A stretch of 64,000 nt of DNA from Bufo bufo (GCF_905171765.1 NC_053389.1:785484772-785548771), one strand, 5' to 3'. Counted from the stretch's first letter, positions 10,201 to 20,595 are shown. A program made the numbers and translations. Notes: generated by a model from the sequence alone, not told the origin.

Positions 10201-12923
10201 GTGTCACTGTGGGGGGCCTTTTAAATACTGGAGTCACAATGGGGGGGGCATTATAGACACTGGGGGCACTACGGGGGGATTATAGATACTGGGGGCACTA
10301 CGGCGGGGATTATAGATACTGGGGGCAATACAGGGGGGGTTATAGATACTGGGGGAACTACGGGGGGATTATAGATACTGGGGGCAATACGGGGGGGTTA
10401 TAGATACTGGGGGAACTACGGGGGGATTATAGATACTGGGCGCAATATGGATCTATTATTTGTACTGGGGCACTGTGGGGTGTATAATATATATTGAGGC
10501 ACCGCAGAGGTTCAGATGTTCCAAAATAAAAAAAAAAAACATTCATCCGTCTTCATGCAAAACAGCCATTGAAAACAGACAAACGGACAGAAAGTACAGG
10601 TGAAACTCGAAAAATTTGAATATCATGCAAAGTTGATTTATTTCAGTAATGCAACTTAAAAGGTGAAACTCACATATGAGATAGACTCATTACATGCAAA
10701 GTGAGATCTTTCAAGCCTTTATTTGTTATAATTTGGATTATTATGACTTACAGCTTATGAAAACCCCAAAGTCACGATCTCAGGTACCCCTTGCTCAGGG
10801 TGTGTGGATTAATTAGCTGACTAGAGTGTGACACTTTGAGCCTAGAATATTGAACCTTTTCACAATATTCTAATTTTAAGTTGCATTACTGAAATAAATG
10901 AACTTTTGCATGATATTCACATTTTTCGAGTTTCACCTGTAGATGCACACATGAAAGCCGAATGGCCATGAAAAGCTGACAGGGTGTCTGTTTTTAATAG
11001 CCATTCGTGTGAATGCAGCCTAAATGAAAGAAAATAAGGCTAGTTTCTGTCACGGATGGTGTTGCAGAAAGCTGGAACTTATAAATAAACATCCGACTGG
11101 CTTGATCCCAAACTAAGGAGCATATGGGTGAGCCCTATAAAACCCCTGGAGCTCTCCCTGACTGCTATGCCCATGCAAAGATCTTTATGGTAGACGATTG
11201 CATGCCCTCGTACCTTATACTATGTGACACCTGAAAAGCCTATAATAGTGAGGGGACACGACCACCGGCTCCCTGCACTTAATACGGACGGAGTCAGGGT
11301 CACCTACAATCAAGCGAGCAAGAAACACAAATAAAGGAAACAGACTTATCTGAGGAATCAGGAGAAGGAACATCCAGCAGTGAACAACTCATCCAGGAAG
11401 AAGTATAAACCGCAAAGTGAGGCAGTATGGGAGGGAATATAAAGGGAGACAATCAGTGCAAATAGATGACAGCTGGGAGAAGGAAAGGAGATGAGAAAGT
11501 GAAACCAAAACAAAGAACATCATACAACAGGTACAGAAGAACGTCTGCCAGACCTTCTCACAGAGCTGGCGGTGACAGTTTCACACCACAATTAAAAGCA
11601 TTTCACAACACCATTAAAAGTTTAGTCTATCCGGCATAGCCTGAAATGGCCGTAGCACTGCCAGACCTTGTTGACTAAAACGGGACCCGGCAGTGACCAA
11701 GGCTATGCCTTGTACTGGCTAACAAACGTAGAAGCAATAATACATAGCAAGCAACAACTTAGGTCTCTTATGCCTTCATTACTTCTATTTTTGTTAGCCA
11801 TTAAAAGGTATCAAACCTGCAAGACTCTTATTTTGATTCTCTAAATGAAAGCAATAAACCAGTTCTCAGGAACTTAAAATGATCCATACAAATTCAAGTT
11901 TGGTCATAACTTCTGGAAATCAAAAGTTATAGGGCTATATTTCATCTTAATCTGTTAAGCCTATTTTGACATCATGGACTAAACAGCCATAGGCTGTTTG
12001 CATTGTACCCACCTCCAAAACAGCCTAGGGCAGCGCTATAGACCACCCATTTGTGCCAGTGACGTCACCAGGCTCAGTGTTAGGCGGAAGTCTCTGCCTA
12101 GCATAGTGATATGAAGCCCCTTACGTTATGGGCAGTAAACATACAGACCTTGCACTTCACGATGCAGCGAAAGGCAAGGTGGAGCATTGGAGCAAGGAAA
12201 CGCTCCAATGCTCCTCTCATAAAAAAGCTTATATCCAGATTCAGCCCTGAACCTGGAGAACTCATTTAAAGGATGGTCTCATGAAAAAAAAAAAAATCTA
12301 TTATGTATTATATACACACTATAGAGGGAATCCACCACTGGAGACCCCTCTCTAAACCAGAATGGAAAGCCACTCTGTGTTGCTCCTGTTCTACATTATA
12401 AGCCTTTCTTGAATTACAACTGAATGGCTGTCGTGTAATGATATACTTCTCATGCAGAAACTTTGATTTCCCTGGCTTCCTACCAGGGTGTCAGAGTTAC
12501 TTTTTTACCCCTCTAGTGGTGGATTTTTGAAAGGGGTTGTCTCTTATTAAACAAGCCCTTTGAAACGATCCATGCATTAGCTTGATGATGGCCATAACTC
12601 ACAGTGTCCTTCTGAAATCAAGTCATGGGGCCATATTTCTTTTTGCCCAACTGGACCATTAGTTGAGTTTGTCTCTAGGATTCATTACTAATTTATATTG
12701 CAAACCATAAGAAAGATGTTCAACAGTCAACACAGAAATCAAGACTCATATCTTTTGTTTTATCTTGTTATTACAGTATCGTAAGGGTGTAGAGCGAACG
12801 GTGCTTGAGATCAACACCTATAAGGTAGAACATCTACCCCTCAGGGACATTGCTGTGAGTGACTTTGGAGAAAGCAGTCAGAAGTTTGGCTTTGAGCTGG
12901 GGCCAGTCTGCTTCAACGGCTAA
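1166..12923 (+). CDS. COL5A3: Collagen alpha-3(V) chain, 3' part (four C-propeptide exons)
   Basis: These are the last four coding exons of a fibrillar procollagen: 1166-1278, 9039-9107, 9263-9496 and 12777-12923. Joined, they give most of the C-terminal COLFI/NC1 propeptide, from [10 protein letters not shown] to the terminal GPVCFNG and a TAA stop. In this family the domain selects and disulfide-links the three chains in the ER and is then removed by procollagen C-proteinase during fibril assembly. Six cysteines are visible (GC, FC, TC, SC, GC, VC), and NFT is a possible glycosylation site. The stretch [17 protein letters not shown] resembles COL5A3 more than COL5A1 or COL11A1, and the neighbouring PPAN supports COL5A3. 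All introns are GT-AG and the phases fit. The triple-helix exons lie left of the window. Intron 1 carries an intact piggyBac in the opposite orientation. COL5A1 or COL11A-type is the main alternative. Confidence 0.85.
1412..1505. repeat. Short inverted repeat
   Basis: The arms at about 1412-1442 and 1469-1505 (GTCCAGGAGTCGGTCCTAT and its near-complement) flank a short spacer. It directly abuts the Harbinger-type MITE. No coding content. Confidence 0.55.
1510..2277. mobile_element. Harbinger-type MITE, 768 bp
   Basis: The terminal inverted repeats are GGGCTCTTTCACAC and GTGTGAAAGAGCCC, flanked by TAA on both sides (1507-1509 and 2278-2280), the 3-bp TWA duplication of PIF/Harbinger elements. 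The interior is one large foldback centred near 2005, including a palindrome with ATGACGTGATCACATGGATC in its middle. A second copy of exactly the same length lies in inverted orientation at 27742-28509. There is no transposase, so it is non-autonomous. Confidence 0.85.
2920..4970. repeat. Alternating inverted-repeat ladder in piggyBac 3' region
   Basis: A unit of about 330-350 bp, recognised by CCTTGGGGTGTCTTCTTTCC, CTGCCCTGGCATTCTAGGGG and ACCCAGCATGGGTATATGT, is repeated in alternating orientation. There are two large palindromes, centred near 3683 (arms about 3330-3670 and 3690-4030) and near 4449 (arms about 4110-4440 and 4460-4790), joined by smaller hairpins such as the one around 4065. 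Partial units occur at both ends. The second piggyBac copy (37790-38790) has the same structure with only one large palindrome. Confidence 0.8.
5630..5780. repeat. Hairpin plus Harbinger-like terminus inside piggyBac
   Basis: The imperfect inverted repeat pairs GGACAAACCTCTCCTTCCCC with GGTGAAAGGAGAGGTTTGT. It ends in TGTGAAAGAGCCCTAA, which matches the terminal repeat and TAA duplication of the Harbinger MITEs. The same block is present in the second piggyBac copy at about 36912-37048, so it was already in the ancestral element. No partner terminus was found. Confidence 0.55.
5820..7772 (-). CDS. piggyBac transposase, intact (650 aa)
   Basis: A cut-and-paste DDD transposase that excises and inserts its element at TTAA. 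The first ATG (7772) starts [15 protein letters not shown], comparable to the start of Xenopus Uribo2; the frame is open another 19 codons upstream but without an ATG. An acidic, Ser-rich N-terminus (residues about 15-60) and a Pro/Ala/Arg-rich linker precede the catalytic core. The three acidic residues are visible in [20 protein letters not shown] and MGGVDFNDQ. The C-terminal cysteine-rich zinc domain ([22 protein letters not shown], ending FHTQVHY) is complete and should bind the transposon ends. No stop or frameshift is seen. It is longer than Uribo2 (589 aa), mainly in the N-terminal region. Whether it is active cannot be told from sequence. Confidence 0.92.
   Translation of the reverse strand: MSNKGYSAEEAYRILALMDESDGDDSPAESSGSEYEPVDSSGTLTASEDDEVEVPATARRTRSHVRVLPTLHDEPHLQQSGASADLVYGAAYTSNAAHPGPSTSTAVFPGEVASTRRAVPAGTVARAVTPLSQPPRSQARRTLSLPEVLANPNWHSPASAAPVLPPFTAQSGVRVETAHLGSALQFFELFFTADLHDLVVAETNRYATQFITANPESFYAQPFRWKPVTVSELKNFLGLLLSMGLTKKNVLRSYWSKDPIHYMPMFSAAMSRARFEAIMRFMHFTDNSTCHPRGHPAYDRLHKIRPLIDHLSSRFADAYTPNQNICIDESLVHFTGRLGIKQYIPSKRARYGVKLYKLCERAPGYTYRFRVYEGKDSKLEPVGCPDYLGSSGKIVWDLVSPLLHKGYHLYVDNFYSSVALFRHLHLVGIQCCGTARPSRRGFPQRLVSTRLARGERAALCDQELLAVKWRDKRDVYLLSTIHADTTVQIERATGVIVKPLSVHDYNLHMGGVDFNDQMLAPYLVSRRTRRWYKKVSVYLIQLAMYNSFVLYSKAGRTGSFLKFQEEIISELLYPGGSVPQGPDVVSRLHGRHFPSVYPGTPTQRSPRKRCRVCSRAGIRRDTTVFCPDCPDQPALCIGECFRKFHTQVHY
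8404..8640. repeat. Cluster of hairpins near piggyBac 5' end
   Basis: Three good inverted repeats occur close together: CCTCTGGTGGT/ACCACCAGAGG (8404-8442), the nearly perfect AGACGCTATTTT/AAAATAGCGTCT (8464-8489), and CCTGTGAACGCGCG/CGCGCGTTCACAGG (8582-8620). Beyond them the motif GATGACGCC..CGGCGTTA is repeated twice next to the terminal repeat. These may be transposase-binding or promoter sequences; that is inference. Confidence 0.55.
9039..9107 (+). CDS. COL5A3: COL5A3 exon
   Basis: This 69-nt exon encodes 23 residues ([23 protein letters not shown]). The acceptor is CTCACCAG and the donor GTAAGTG. It matches the W-K-E-x-P-G-x-W region of COLFI domains. Confidence 0.9.
9263..9496 (+). 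CDS. COL5A3: COL5A3 exon (COLFI core)
   Basis: This 234-nt exon encodes 78 residues, from [20 protein letters not shown] to the conserved ALYDGCQ. The acceptor is CGATTCCCACAG and the donor GTGAGT. Reading frame and length agree with the corresponding exon of other type V/XI collagens. Confidence 0.92.
10190..10500. repeat. G-rich minisatellite
   Basis: About ten copies of a unit of roughly 30-32 bp, GGGGGATTATAGATACTGGG plus GGCACTAC or GGCAATAC variants. The G runs of 4-7 could form quadruplexes on the plus strand. Confidence 0.75.
10597..10939. mobile_element. Tc1/mariner MITE, 343 bp
   Basis: Inverted ends CAGGTGAAACTCGAAAAAT and its complement, flanked by TA at 10595-10596 and 10940-10941. 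The arms extend about 65 bp (through GATTTATTTCAGTAATGCAAC). There is no transposase. It is inserted inside the Harbinger MITE 9734-11020. Confidence 0.85.
11048..11577. mobile_element. Solo LTR, 530 bp
   Basis: It starts TGTCACGGATGG and ends GGCGGTGACA, that is TG...CA with short inverted ends, flanked by the perfect 5-bp duplication GTTTC (11043-11047 and 11578-11582). A second copy of about 532 bp lies at 18517-19048. No internal retroviral genes lie between or beside them, so each is a solo LTR of a Gypsy-like or other LTR element. Confidence 0.8.
11583..12776. other. COL5A3: COL5A3 last intron, remaining part
   Basis: No coding sequence seen. The part 12000-12265 resembles one half of the Kolobok-type MITE at 59607-60066 (shared CAGTGACGTCACCAGGCTC and GGCGGAAG blocks). 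The rest is unassigned. Confidence 0.5.
12777..12923 (+). CDS. COL5A3: COL5A3 terminal coding exon
   Basis: The exon starts after TTATTACAG and encodes 48 residues ending [15 protein letters not shown], then TAA at 12921-12923. The ending matches the invariant GxVCF-x-G end of type V/XI C-propeptides. Confidence 0.92.
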   Translation, partial: YRKGVERTVLEINTYKVEHLPLRDIAVSDFGESSQKFGFELGPVCFNG

Positions 12924-13394
12924 AGAAATACACAAATTAAAGACGCCCAGATCATTCTGCTCTTCCAGAAAAAGGAAACTGAGTTTCATGGCCAATGAAC
13001 TAGGAAACTTCTATTGGTCATCAATCACAAAGATTCACCCATGTGTTTTTGTTAAATTTTTGTTATATATTTTTGATATGTTAACTGCAGGGGATTCTAG
13101 ATGTGTGTTTCCAGTGAGGGCTCACCCTTGTAGGGTTACAGTATGGGGATAATTATGGCTCCAAAGATCTTGATGGACTACAGACCACCATATTTTAAAG
13201 TGGAAAAAGTCTGCGGCACAGTGGTCACTGTACAGTACTTCAGTCATCTTTGGGTATATGTGATTACTTCTGCTCACGTTACAGGATTGTGTCTCCCCAA
13301 ACATCAGAAGCACTCCTGGGTTTTGCACTGGAGTATAATCATCCAATCAGGATGTTTCTTTTGATGCCCCAGTCACAGAACTGGTTGCAATAAA
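12924..13394 (+). promoter_or_regulatory. COL5A3: COL5A3 3' UTR and poly(A) signal
   Basis: Unique-looking sequence follows the stop. The first AATAAA is at 13389-13394, and a second candidate (AATAAAC) lies near 13900. The real cleavage site cannot be fixed without transcripts. Confidence 0.5.
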
Positions 13395-14984
13395 GTGATT
13401 CCATCATCTTCAACCATCAGTCATACACTGAACAATTCCTCCTTCCAATCTGACCATGAGAATTTTATGTTATAACCTTTAATATGCATTGTATATCTAA
13501 TTTGAGATCCCAAATCTGCAAAAGGTTTAATAGGTTAGTGATATCTACCTCACGTACAAGAGATTGCTTTTGAGACTCACCATGCGAGGAACTGGTGTCA
13601 CTAACCATATTGACATAAATGTACTGTATATTTTGTGTATAGTTTTTGAACCCCATATTAGCCTTCAAAGATGAGCTCTGTGTATTAGGGTAAAGCAAAA
13701 GATGGATAAATTGGATGCACAGAGGTACTTGGTATGTTCTAGACCTAGCAACATCACCAGTCACTCCCTTAACCAGTTTGCACAAAAGGGGTCATTTGGT
13801 GCTCAATCTATAGACAAGACCTTGTTTGGTTAAGGTTAGGTATCACTGCCCAAACTATGTGGGTAAAATGGTGCTTTAATGGACTCACTTAATATGAACA
13901 ATAAACTTCTCCAAAGACCACCTCTTTGAAAAGACAAGCCTTAATCTACATTTTTAATAGTATAATTGCTTTCTTCTTTGAGAAGGCCACCCTCCAGAAG
14001 ACAAATTCTACTGCAAATTTGGGTGATGGTTTCAAAAGGGTCTCACAGTATCACATGTCTCATGTGAGGCTTGCCTACAGGACATTTAAAAATAACTTTA
14101 GTTCAAAATTGAAGGCGACGTAGTAGACGAGCAGGACAAAATGTTGGCCACCAAGGTATAATAAAAAATGTCTAAAGATAAAAAGCAAAGTAGAAGAGAA
14201 TTATGTGTTTCTCTACCTAATATTCTATGCATTAAATCAGCATGTATTTCACTCATCTGTTCAGTAAAGATCTGAATACTACAAGTAAAGTTAGCATGTA
14301 TGCAATAAACATTACTGATGGAGGTTAGAAGCCAGTCCTGGAAAAGAGTTAAGACTTTTTCTAAAATAATTTCAAGTGTATTAATTACCAACATAACAAA
14401 AACGGGCAGCCATTGTATGGATACATCAGTATTCCTAAAGTTGATTCCTATGAAATCAGACGTGGTGACCTCAAGCCAAGGTGTCCACCTCAGTGAACTG
14501 TTGGCTTTAAGTTCCAAAACTATATGTGTGATCTATAAAATGATGAGTGGGTATCCACTCATATATAACAATTTATTTATGAAGCAGTTTGTGAACGAAT
14601 GCAATATATGTAACTAATGGAGAGACAGGACCTATGGGCAAGCAAGATATTGCTTACAAGTTCTGTCCCCTTTAATGGTGCTCTATAGAAACAGAATTCT
14701 AGCTTTATGTAAGAGAACTACGCCTACCATATTCATTTTAAGAAGACATCTGAGGATACATTATGGACTCCAGCATTGTCTACTGAGATACTTCATGATA
14801 TAGATCTCACTACTTAAAAAAATGCTAAATGGGCTTCTTTCTCAAAATGTATATTGAGTAGACTTGTGTTAGCAACCAGGATCAGTAAGTTCTATGTACA
14901 AAGTGCAGTCACCATCTGCTGTCCATAGTCCTCGATCTTTGGTGACTTGGGGAAAGCCATTGAGTACAGGCCATTAAAAGTTTA
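13395..14984. other. No recognised gene
   Basis: AT-rich sequence with only short reading frames. No family, splice pattern or repeat boundary was recognised. Confidence 0.4.
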
Positions 14985-15330
14985 ATAACGATGACCTATG
15001 CCCAGGATAGGTCATCAGTGTCTAATCAGTAGGGTCCAACTTCTGGCACCCTTGCAGATCAGCTGTCTCAACAGGCTGCAACGCTCTGGTGGGTGCCACA
15101 GCCTCTTTTAGGCCAGTGACTTCATGTTCATGGATCCTATTCAAGTGAATGGGGTTTAGCCACAATACCAAGCTCATCCACTTCCAACAGATGGCACTGA
15201 CCTTGGTAACCTGTTAGGAGGCAGTGGCACTCACCGGAGTGCCACAGCCTCTTCAAACAGCTGATCAGCAGGGGTGCCGGGTGTTGTACCCCACCAATTA
15301 GATAATGATGACCCATACTGAGGATGATTC
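14985..15330. repeat. Foldback dispersed repeat (family with 25095-25475)
   Basis: One arm carries GGATAGGTCATCAGTGTCTA and GATCAGCTG; the other is its approximate inverse (CAGCTGATCAGCAGGGGTGC ... GATGACCCATACTGAGGATG). The same two-armed structure recurs at 25095-25475, and one arm alone at 16715-16800. It looks like a MITE or SINE-like family; the superfamily was not determined. Confidence 0.6.
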
Positions 15331-16198
15331 TCCCATGACCCATAAAGCCCCCACAAATATTGGGACAGTAGTGGGGTATCCATAGTGGCCGTACAAAGGC
15401 TCAGAAACACCAACATCTTAACTTCAGATAATTGATAGAGATATCTGTTTACCCTATCTGATGTGGCTGTGCATGGTTGACTTTTACTTCGATATCAAAC
15501 ATCTTTAGGTACTGTAGATGTACTGAACTACTGCGCTCATTTTAGAAAAAAATTAATGAAAAAGTTGAACCAAAATACTGATTGTTTCCCTTTTAAGAGG
15601 ATGCCGGTTTTGAATGAGTTGTCGCTAAATCACGTGATCCTGAAAGCTAGTACTGTGATTGACTCTGCTGCCTCGTACTGAATAGACCACAGACCACTGT
15701 CTTATCTTGTTCCACGATTAAACATGTTGTTACTAATTACTGAACAAAATGCAAAAATGTTTTGGTTATTTTTTTTTTTATAAAATAAAACAAACGTTTT
15801 ATATGGTGCTAGAACGATTATACCAAATCTGTATTATAAGAATAAAAAAAAGACTTTAAATTAAGGTTTCATGACTGCTAATGTGTGACGTGATTTCTAA
15901 AGCCCTATTCACATCTGCTTCTGAGGCTTTTTTTGGGAGTCTCTATTACAGATTCTACCAAAGTTGAAGGGAAAAAATAGCGATGTATAAATAAGTATTT
16001 TTCCAGACAAAACAATGGACACCATGCCAGAACACAACAGAACTCATCACAAGTCATCGGGGGTTCATTGGGGGTCAGTGTTATACTGTACACCCTAGCT
16101 GAGCACTATGGAAGCCACAATGCATGTATCAACACAGCCGTTAATGCAGTTCATTGGTGAGGACCACTAACAACATATTTTGACTAAGAACAAACTAA
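15331..16198. other. No recognised gene
   Basis: Nothing recognised apart from low-complexity A/T runs near 15765-15860. Confidence 0.4.
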
Positions 16199-16542
16199 GG
16201 GGCACATTTATTAAGACCGGCGTTTTAGATGCTGGTCTTAAAAAAAACCTAACCTGGCAGTGGATCCGCTGTAGTTATGTAGGGGCACCGGTCTCTACAT
16301 AACTTTGGTGGATCCACCGCCGCTTCTAAATGTAAGTCAGCTTCCAAGCTGTCTTACATTTAGACCATTTTCTACGCCTAAAACAGGTGAAGAAAATGGT
16401 AACTGAGACGGCCTGCCAGACCATCTTCTCCCCCGCCAACACCATGTCCACTTTTTTAGACCTGGCGTGAGCGGGAAGAAGTTGAAATCTGAGCCTGAAA
16501 TACGCCTAATTTAGGCGTATTTCAGCTTAATAAATGACTTCC
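16199..16542. mobile_element. Harbinger-type MITE, 344 bp
   Basis: The ends GGGGCACATTTATTAAG and CTTAATAAATGACTTCC form imperfect inverted repeats with TAA duplicated at 16196-16198 and 16543-16545. The interior contains hairpins (GTCTTACATTTAGA region). A fragment of the same family is at 785-1010. Confidence 0.7.
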
Positions 16543-16714
16543 TAAATTTTTGTCATGGTTAACGGCAAATTCCACCTGGAATCAAATATAAGCCCTTGAG
16601 AAGAACAGGAAATGGTAACAATTACAGTTTCGACAGAATCCTACTTCAGGACCCATGGAAGTCAAATCTGCCTGGTTATGGACTGATACTCTGAGCTCTA
16701 TAGATATTAGTGAA

Positions 16715-16800
16715 CTATCCATGGGATAGGTCATCAATATCAGATTGAAGGGATCTAGAACCAGGCAGTCCCACCAGTGAGCTGTTCTCAGCAGTCACCG
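16715..16800. repeat. Single arm of the foldback family
   Basis: GGGATAGGTCATCAATATC through CCACCAGTGAGCTG matches one arm of the element at 14985-15330. The other arm is absent. Confidence 0.45.
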
Positions 16801-18516
16801 GCGCCTGAGATTACATAGAAGACGGAGCTGAAGGCACGGCTATGTTCACTGTGTAGTGGCCATGCCAGGTTGCTGCAGCTCGGCTCCCAGTCAGAACCAG
16901 AACAGCAGAGCCCAGATAGAGCTGTGGTGTTTCATACAACAGTCTTAGTAAGGTCCAGTGGAGTAAGATGTCGTATATTTATCGAGAGGGCCATGCATAA
17001 TAGTACATTTCTTCTGCTGTCTCAGCACCCGAAATTGAAATACACATATGCTAGAAGCTGCTGTAGGTTTCATAAATTACTCTTACTTTCTGGAGTAAAT
17101 TATTGTAAATGTGGTGGCCCCGTCCCCCTAATGCCTGCAATTGTTAATGCCGCCCTTGGCAAGCCCTGGCAGCACAAATACAACTGTGTTGCACAGAGTT
17201 GGCAAGATAATTACTTCTGAACTATTGAGGCATCAGGATTAGGCACATATATTTGCGTTTGCATATTTTTTATGTCCGATAACCCATTAAACAAAATGAG
17301 GTGACAAACCCTAAAAGATCTATAATGCCTGCCATTTCCGGATGCCACGTTTGAAACTGCAATAGGAAAAAAAACATTATAAGAAATAAGCCAAGACTTT
17401 TTTTTTATTTTGCCTGTAATTACTAAGGATGTTTTAATTGTAGATTGTGTGAACGTTCATTAAGTAGAATGTATCACCAGAAAATGACATAATTTCAATC
17501 AGGTTTATTAGTTTACATTTCTGTGATTGTTTTTATGTGACTTCGTGTAAAATAAAAACCTTGAAATATTAATGTTTTCACACTAGCCACAAGAGCAGTC
17601 ACCATACTCTGACATTTCTTGTTTTCTGTAGCTCACTTGTCAGCTTTGCTGTATGGATTAGGTCAAAGTGAGCAGAGTCATCTCGTTATAACTAGAGAGA
17701 AGGTGAGTTAAAGGCAGCTTTACTGCATATTAGAAGTCTACATATGGCAGGATAGAAACAGTATACAAACAGATCAAACTCAGCATGCAGCTCCCTTTTT
17801 ACTCCCTGGGGAGGGAACAGTAATTCATAATTTCCTGGAGAATGCAATAATCTATAACATTTCTCCATCAATAAACGCCCATTGAATTCAGCTGCCATAA
17901 GCAGGCCATACACATTACATGTACAGTATGTTGGCCAACTCTTCCCCAACAGCAGATGTTGGAGGAAAAATAAATCAGGCTGTTGAAGTTCTACATGTGT
18001 GATCCTTTTGCTTTCCGGATTTAAGCTACCACTAGAGCAACATCTTACTCCACTTTGGCTACCCAGAACCTAAGCACACTCAACCGAGCCAAGCATTATT
18101 TTTTATGGGGAGGGAGGGTCGGCTGACTTAGCTGCAGGCAGCTATAAAGCGCACACACCCTCCTGCACCGTCTATACAGGACAGATGAGAAGTGGGTGTT
18201 TCCAATATGGCAGTCCCAAGGAAAGTTTTTAAAAGCTAAAATATAAATAGCTAAAACATTTTTTAAAAATATGAAACCCACTATTTCACTTCCACAAATG
18301 TAAATCTAATAAGTTACACATTTCCTTTAATTTAGGCAACAAAGTGATACAAATCCTCAGAAAGTGCCACAGGACTGACGTAGAAAGCTTCTCATATTAC
18401 ACCCCATGGCAGAAAACACTGTCCCATCTGCACACCCCACTTCCATACAATTATTCATGTAATTGAGGTAGAGAATGCCCAGGGCCTGGAGTACTGTTTT
18501 AGAGGTGTCAGTGGTG
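16801..18516. other. No recognised gene
   Basis: Only short reading frames without recognisable domains. Probable old repeat debris; no boundaries could be assigned. Confidence 0.4.
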
Positions 18517-19048
18517 TGGTCACGGGTGAAGTTGCAGATAGCTGGAACTTATAAAGAAACGGCCGACTGGCTTGATCCCAAACTAAAGAGCAAATAGGTG
18601 AGCCCTATTAAAAACCCTAAGAGCTCTCCCTGACTGCTATGCACATGCAAGGGTCTTAATGGTAGACGATTGCATGCCCACATACCTAAGACTGTGTCAC
18701 ACCTGAAAACCCTATAATAGTGAGGGGACACGACCACCAGCTCTCTGCACTTAATACGGACGGAGTCAGGGTCACCTAGAATCAAGCCAGCAAGGAAACA
18801 CAATAAAGGAAAAGACTTATCTGAGCAAACAGCAGCAGCAGCCTCCAGCAGTGAACACTTCATCCAGGGAGTAGTATAAACCGCAAAGTGAGGCAGTATG
18901 GGAGGGAATATAAAGGGAGACGATTAGTCTAAATAAGTGACACCTGGCAGAAGGAAAGGAGATGACAAAGTGAAACCAAAACAAAGAACGTCATACAAGA
19001 GGTAGAGAAGAACGTCTGTCAGACTTTCTCACAGAACTGGCGGTGACA
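18517..19048. mobile_element. Solo LTR, 532 bp (same family as 11048-11577)
   Basis: It is collinear with the 11048-11577 copy over its whole length (shared ACTGGCTTGATCCCAAACTA, CACTTAATACGGACGGAGTC and GAACGTCTG blocks). It ends GGCGGTGACA and has GGTG on both sides (18513-18516 and 19049-19052). The start TGGTCACGG carries a one-base change relative to TGTCACGG. Confidence 0.72.
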
Positions 19049-20100
19049 GGTGCGGTATGGCGGATACGAGAGGTGTTTTTTGGTTGAATGTGAGTTTGAA
19101 GGAGCGGATCAAAGTCTGGGGGCCTGGGGTCTAGGTGGGAGGCTGATGATACAGACAGAGATGAAGCCATAATCTGCTTCACTATGAGATGACTATGCTG
19201 GCCCTGAGGGAGAAAGTGGACCAGAAGGATAAACAAAAGGGGGAAGTACTGAAGAGGAAAATGTAATGAACATAAAAAACTGAAAAGAAGATTGATAAGC
19301 AGGCACACTCTAATTTGGGTCAAACTATTAATTTATTTGTATATATGGTAAATGTGGAGTGTATAATATATTTAAAATAATGTTACAATAAAATGAAAAG
19401 TTGTATTCTGCTAAATGTCTTTTTAATAGATCACAGTAATAAAATGTAGAAGTGAGTTGGTGAATAGTTACCAGCTGGTAATTGAAAATAAAATATAGAT
19501 GATGCGCTAATAAAAAAAGGAAAATGATGCGCTAGTAAAAATGAAGGAAGTGAAAAATAGAGGATAATTGTCCTTATTTATATAGTTATATATAGAGCAG
19601 TCTTTTCATAAAATAGTAGCCTCAAGGTGGAGGCTAAATGGAGGATAAAATAGTGCGTCTTTCTCCTTATTTCCCCATATATAGGATAGTCTCGTTTTAA
19701 AAGAGTAACATCCTCCCGAAACGCGTTTAAGGAGCAGAGGATTGTCAGAATACCCATTATTCGAAACAAAGCAAGAGGATCACTCAGAATAAGCCGGGAC
19801 CATTTAGAACAAGCCGGGAGAATAATCGCGATCACGTGACAGCTTACGTCACCATCCAGACGCGCGAACCACGCCCCCCGGCGTCCTTGCCAACACGAGA
19901 CACGCCGCCGACTGGATTCAACATAGCCGCCCAGCTGATCACCGCCAGAGGACCGAAGACAGCAGCGCCGGGTGAAGGGTAAGTGACAGTGTGGGACGCC
20001 GCACTCAGGCACAGGGCATCCCTTCTTCCCACAGCCCAGCATAAAAAGTACATCAACAATATATTGCTACATATAAACTACAAATGTACATGCTTGATAT
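19049..20100. other. Repeat-derived, no recognised gene
   Basis: The part 19560-20050 holds CCCGAAACGCGTTTAAGGAG (about 19713) and a GC-rich tail with CACGTGACAGCTTACGTCA (19834 on), typical of a dispersed amphibian repeat whose class I could not settle. No exons of RDH8 or ANGPTL6 were recognised. Confidence 0.4.
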
Positions 20101-20129
20101 TACTGGGAGGCACTAATGAGGGTATTTAT

Positions 20130-20235
20130 TAATTCTGGGGGCACATTTTTTTTTTTGCGGATCCATTGAAATAAACGGTTCTGCATCCAATCCGCTAAAA
20201 CGTGGATCCAAACGTGTGTGAGGCCTTAGACAGAA
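20130..20235. mobile_element. MITE end fragment
   Basis: GCGGATCCATTGAAATAAACGG ... CGTGTGTGAGGCCTTA resembles one end of the Harbinger-like elements seen at 43560-43780 and 50161-50486. The other end is missing. Confidence 0.4.
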
Positions 20236-20589
20236 GACAAATTGCTGTGGTTCTGGGCTCGAGAACTGCGCTGCAATCAGCGGTAAATGTGCGGCACAAC
20301 TGCAACATGTGAATATGCCACACCTGGACTTTCAGAGTTGCCTATAGCAACCAATCAGAACTCTTCACTCATTTTCCAACCAGCACTGTACACACGAAAG
20401 CTGGAATCTGATTGGCTGCTTTAGACAGCACCAAACACCGCCACACTCCCGTTTCTAGTACAACATGGTGGTCTTACTATATTCATATCAGACATGTCGA
20501 GCCCCATAGAGACTGTAGAGGAAGTTCCCACCTGCTTCTGTGGTGGGGAACCCACAGCCGTTTTACCGGAACTAAGTGACGGCGGAACT

Positions 20590-20595
20590 TATAAA
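20590..20595 (+). promoter_or_regulatory. PPAN: TATA-like box upstream of PPAN
   Basis: TATAAA lies 94 bases before the PPAN ATG, in a short GC-rich upstream segment. Use of this box is inferred only from its position. Confidence 0.35.

Larger units (their letters stand above)
9734..11020. mobile_element. Harbinger-type MITE with internal expansions, 1287 bp
   Basis: The termini are GGCTACATTCACACGAACG and CATTCGTGTGAATGCAGCC, with TAA duplicated at 9731-9733 and 11021-11023. It contains a minisatellite (about 10190-10500) and a later mariner MITE insertion (10597-10939). Confidence 0.75.

Noticed and set aside
14098..14517. 139-codon minus-strand frame (LPVFVMLVINTLEIILEKVL)
   Set aside because: Looks hydrophobic, but no family recognised, no splice context and no conserved neighbour; probably chance in AT-rich DNA.
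11048..19048. One provirus bounded by the two related LTRs
   Set aside because: No gag/pol sequence lies between them, collagen exon and 3' UTR do, and each LTR has its own flanking duplication.
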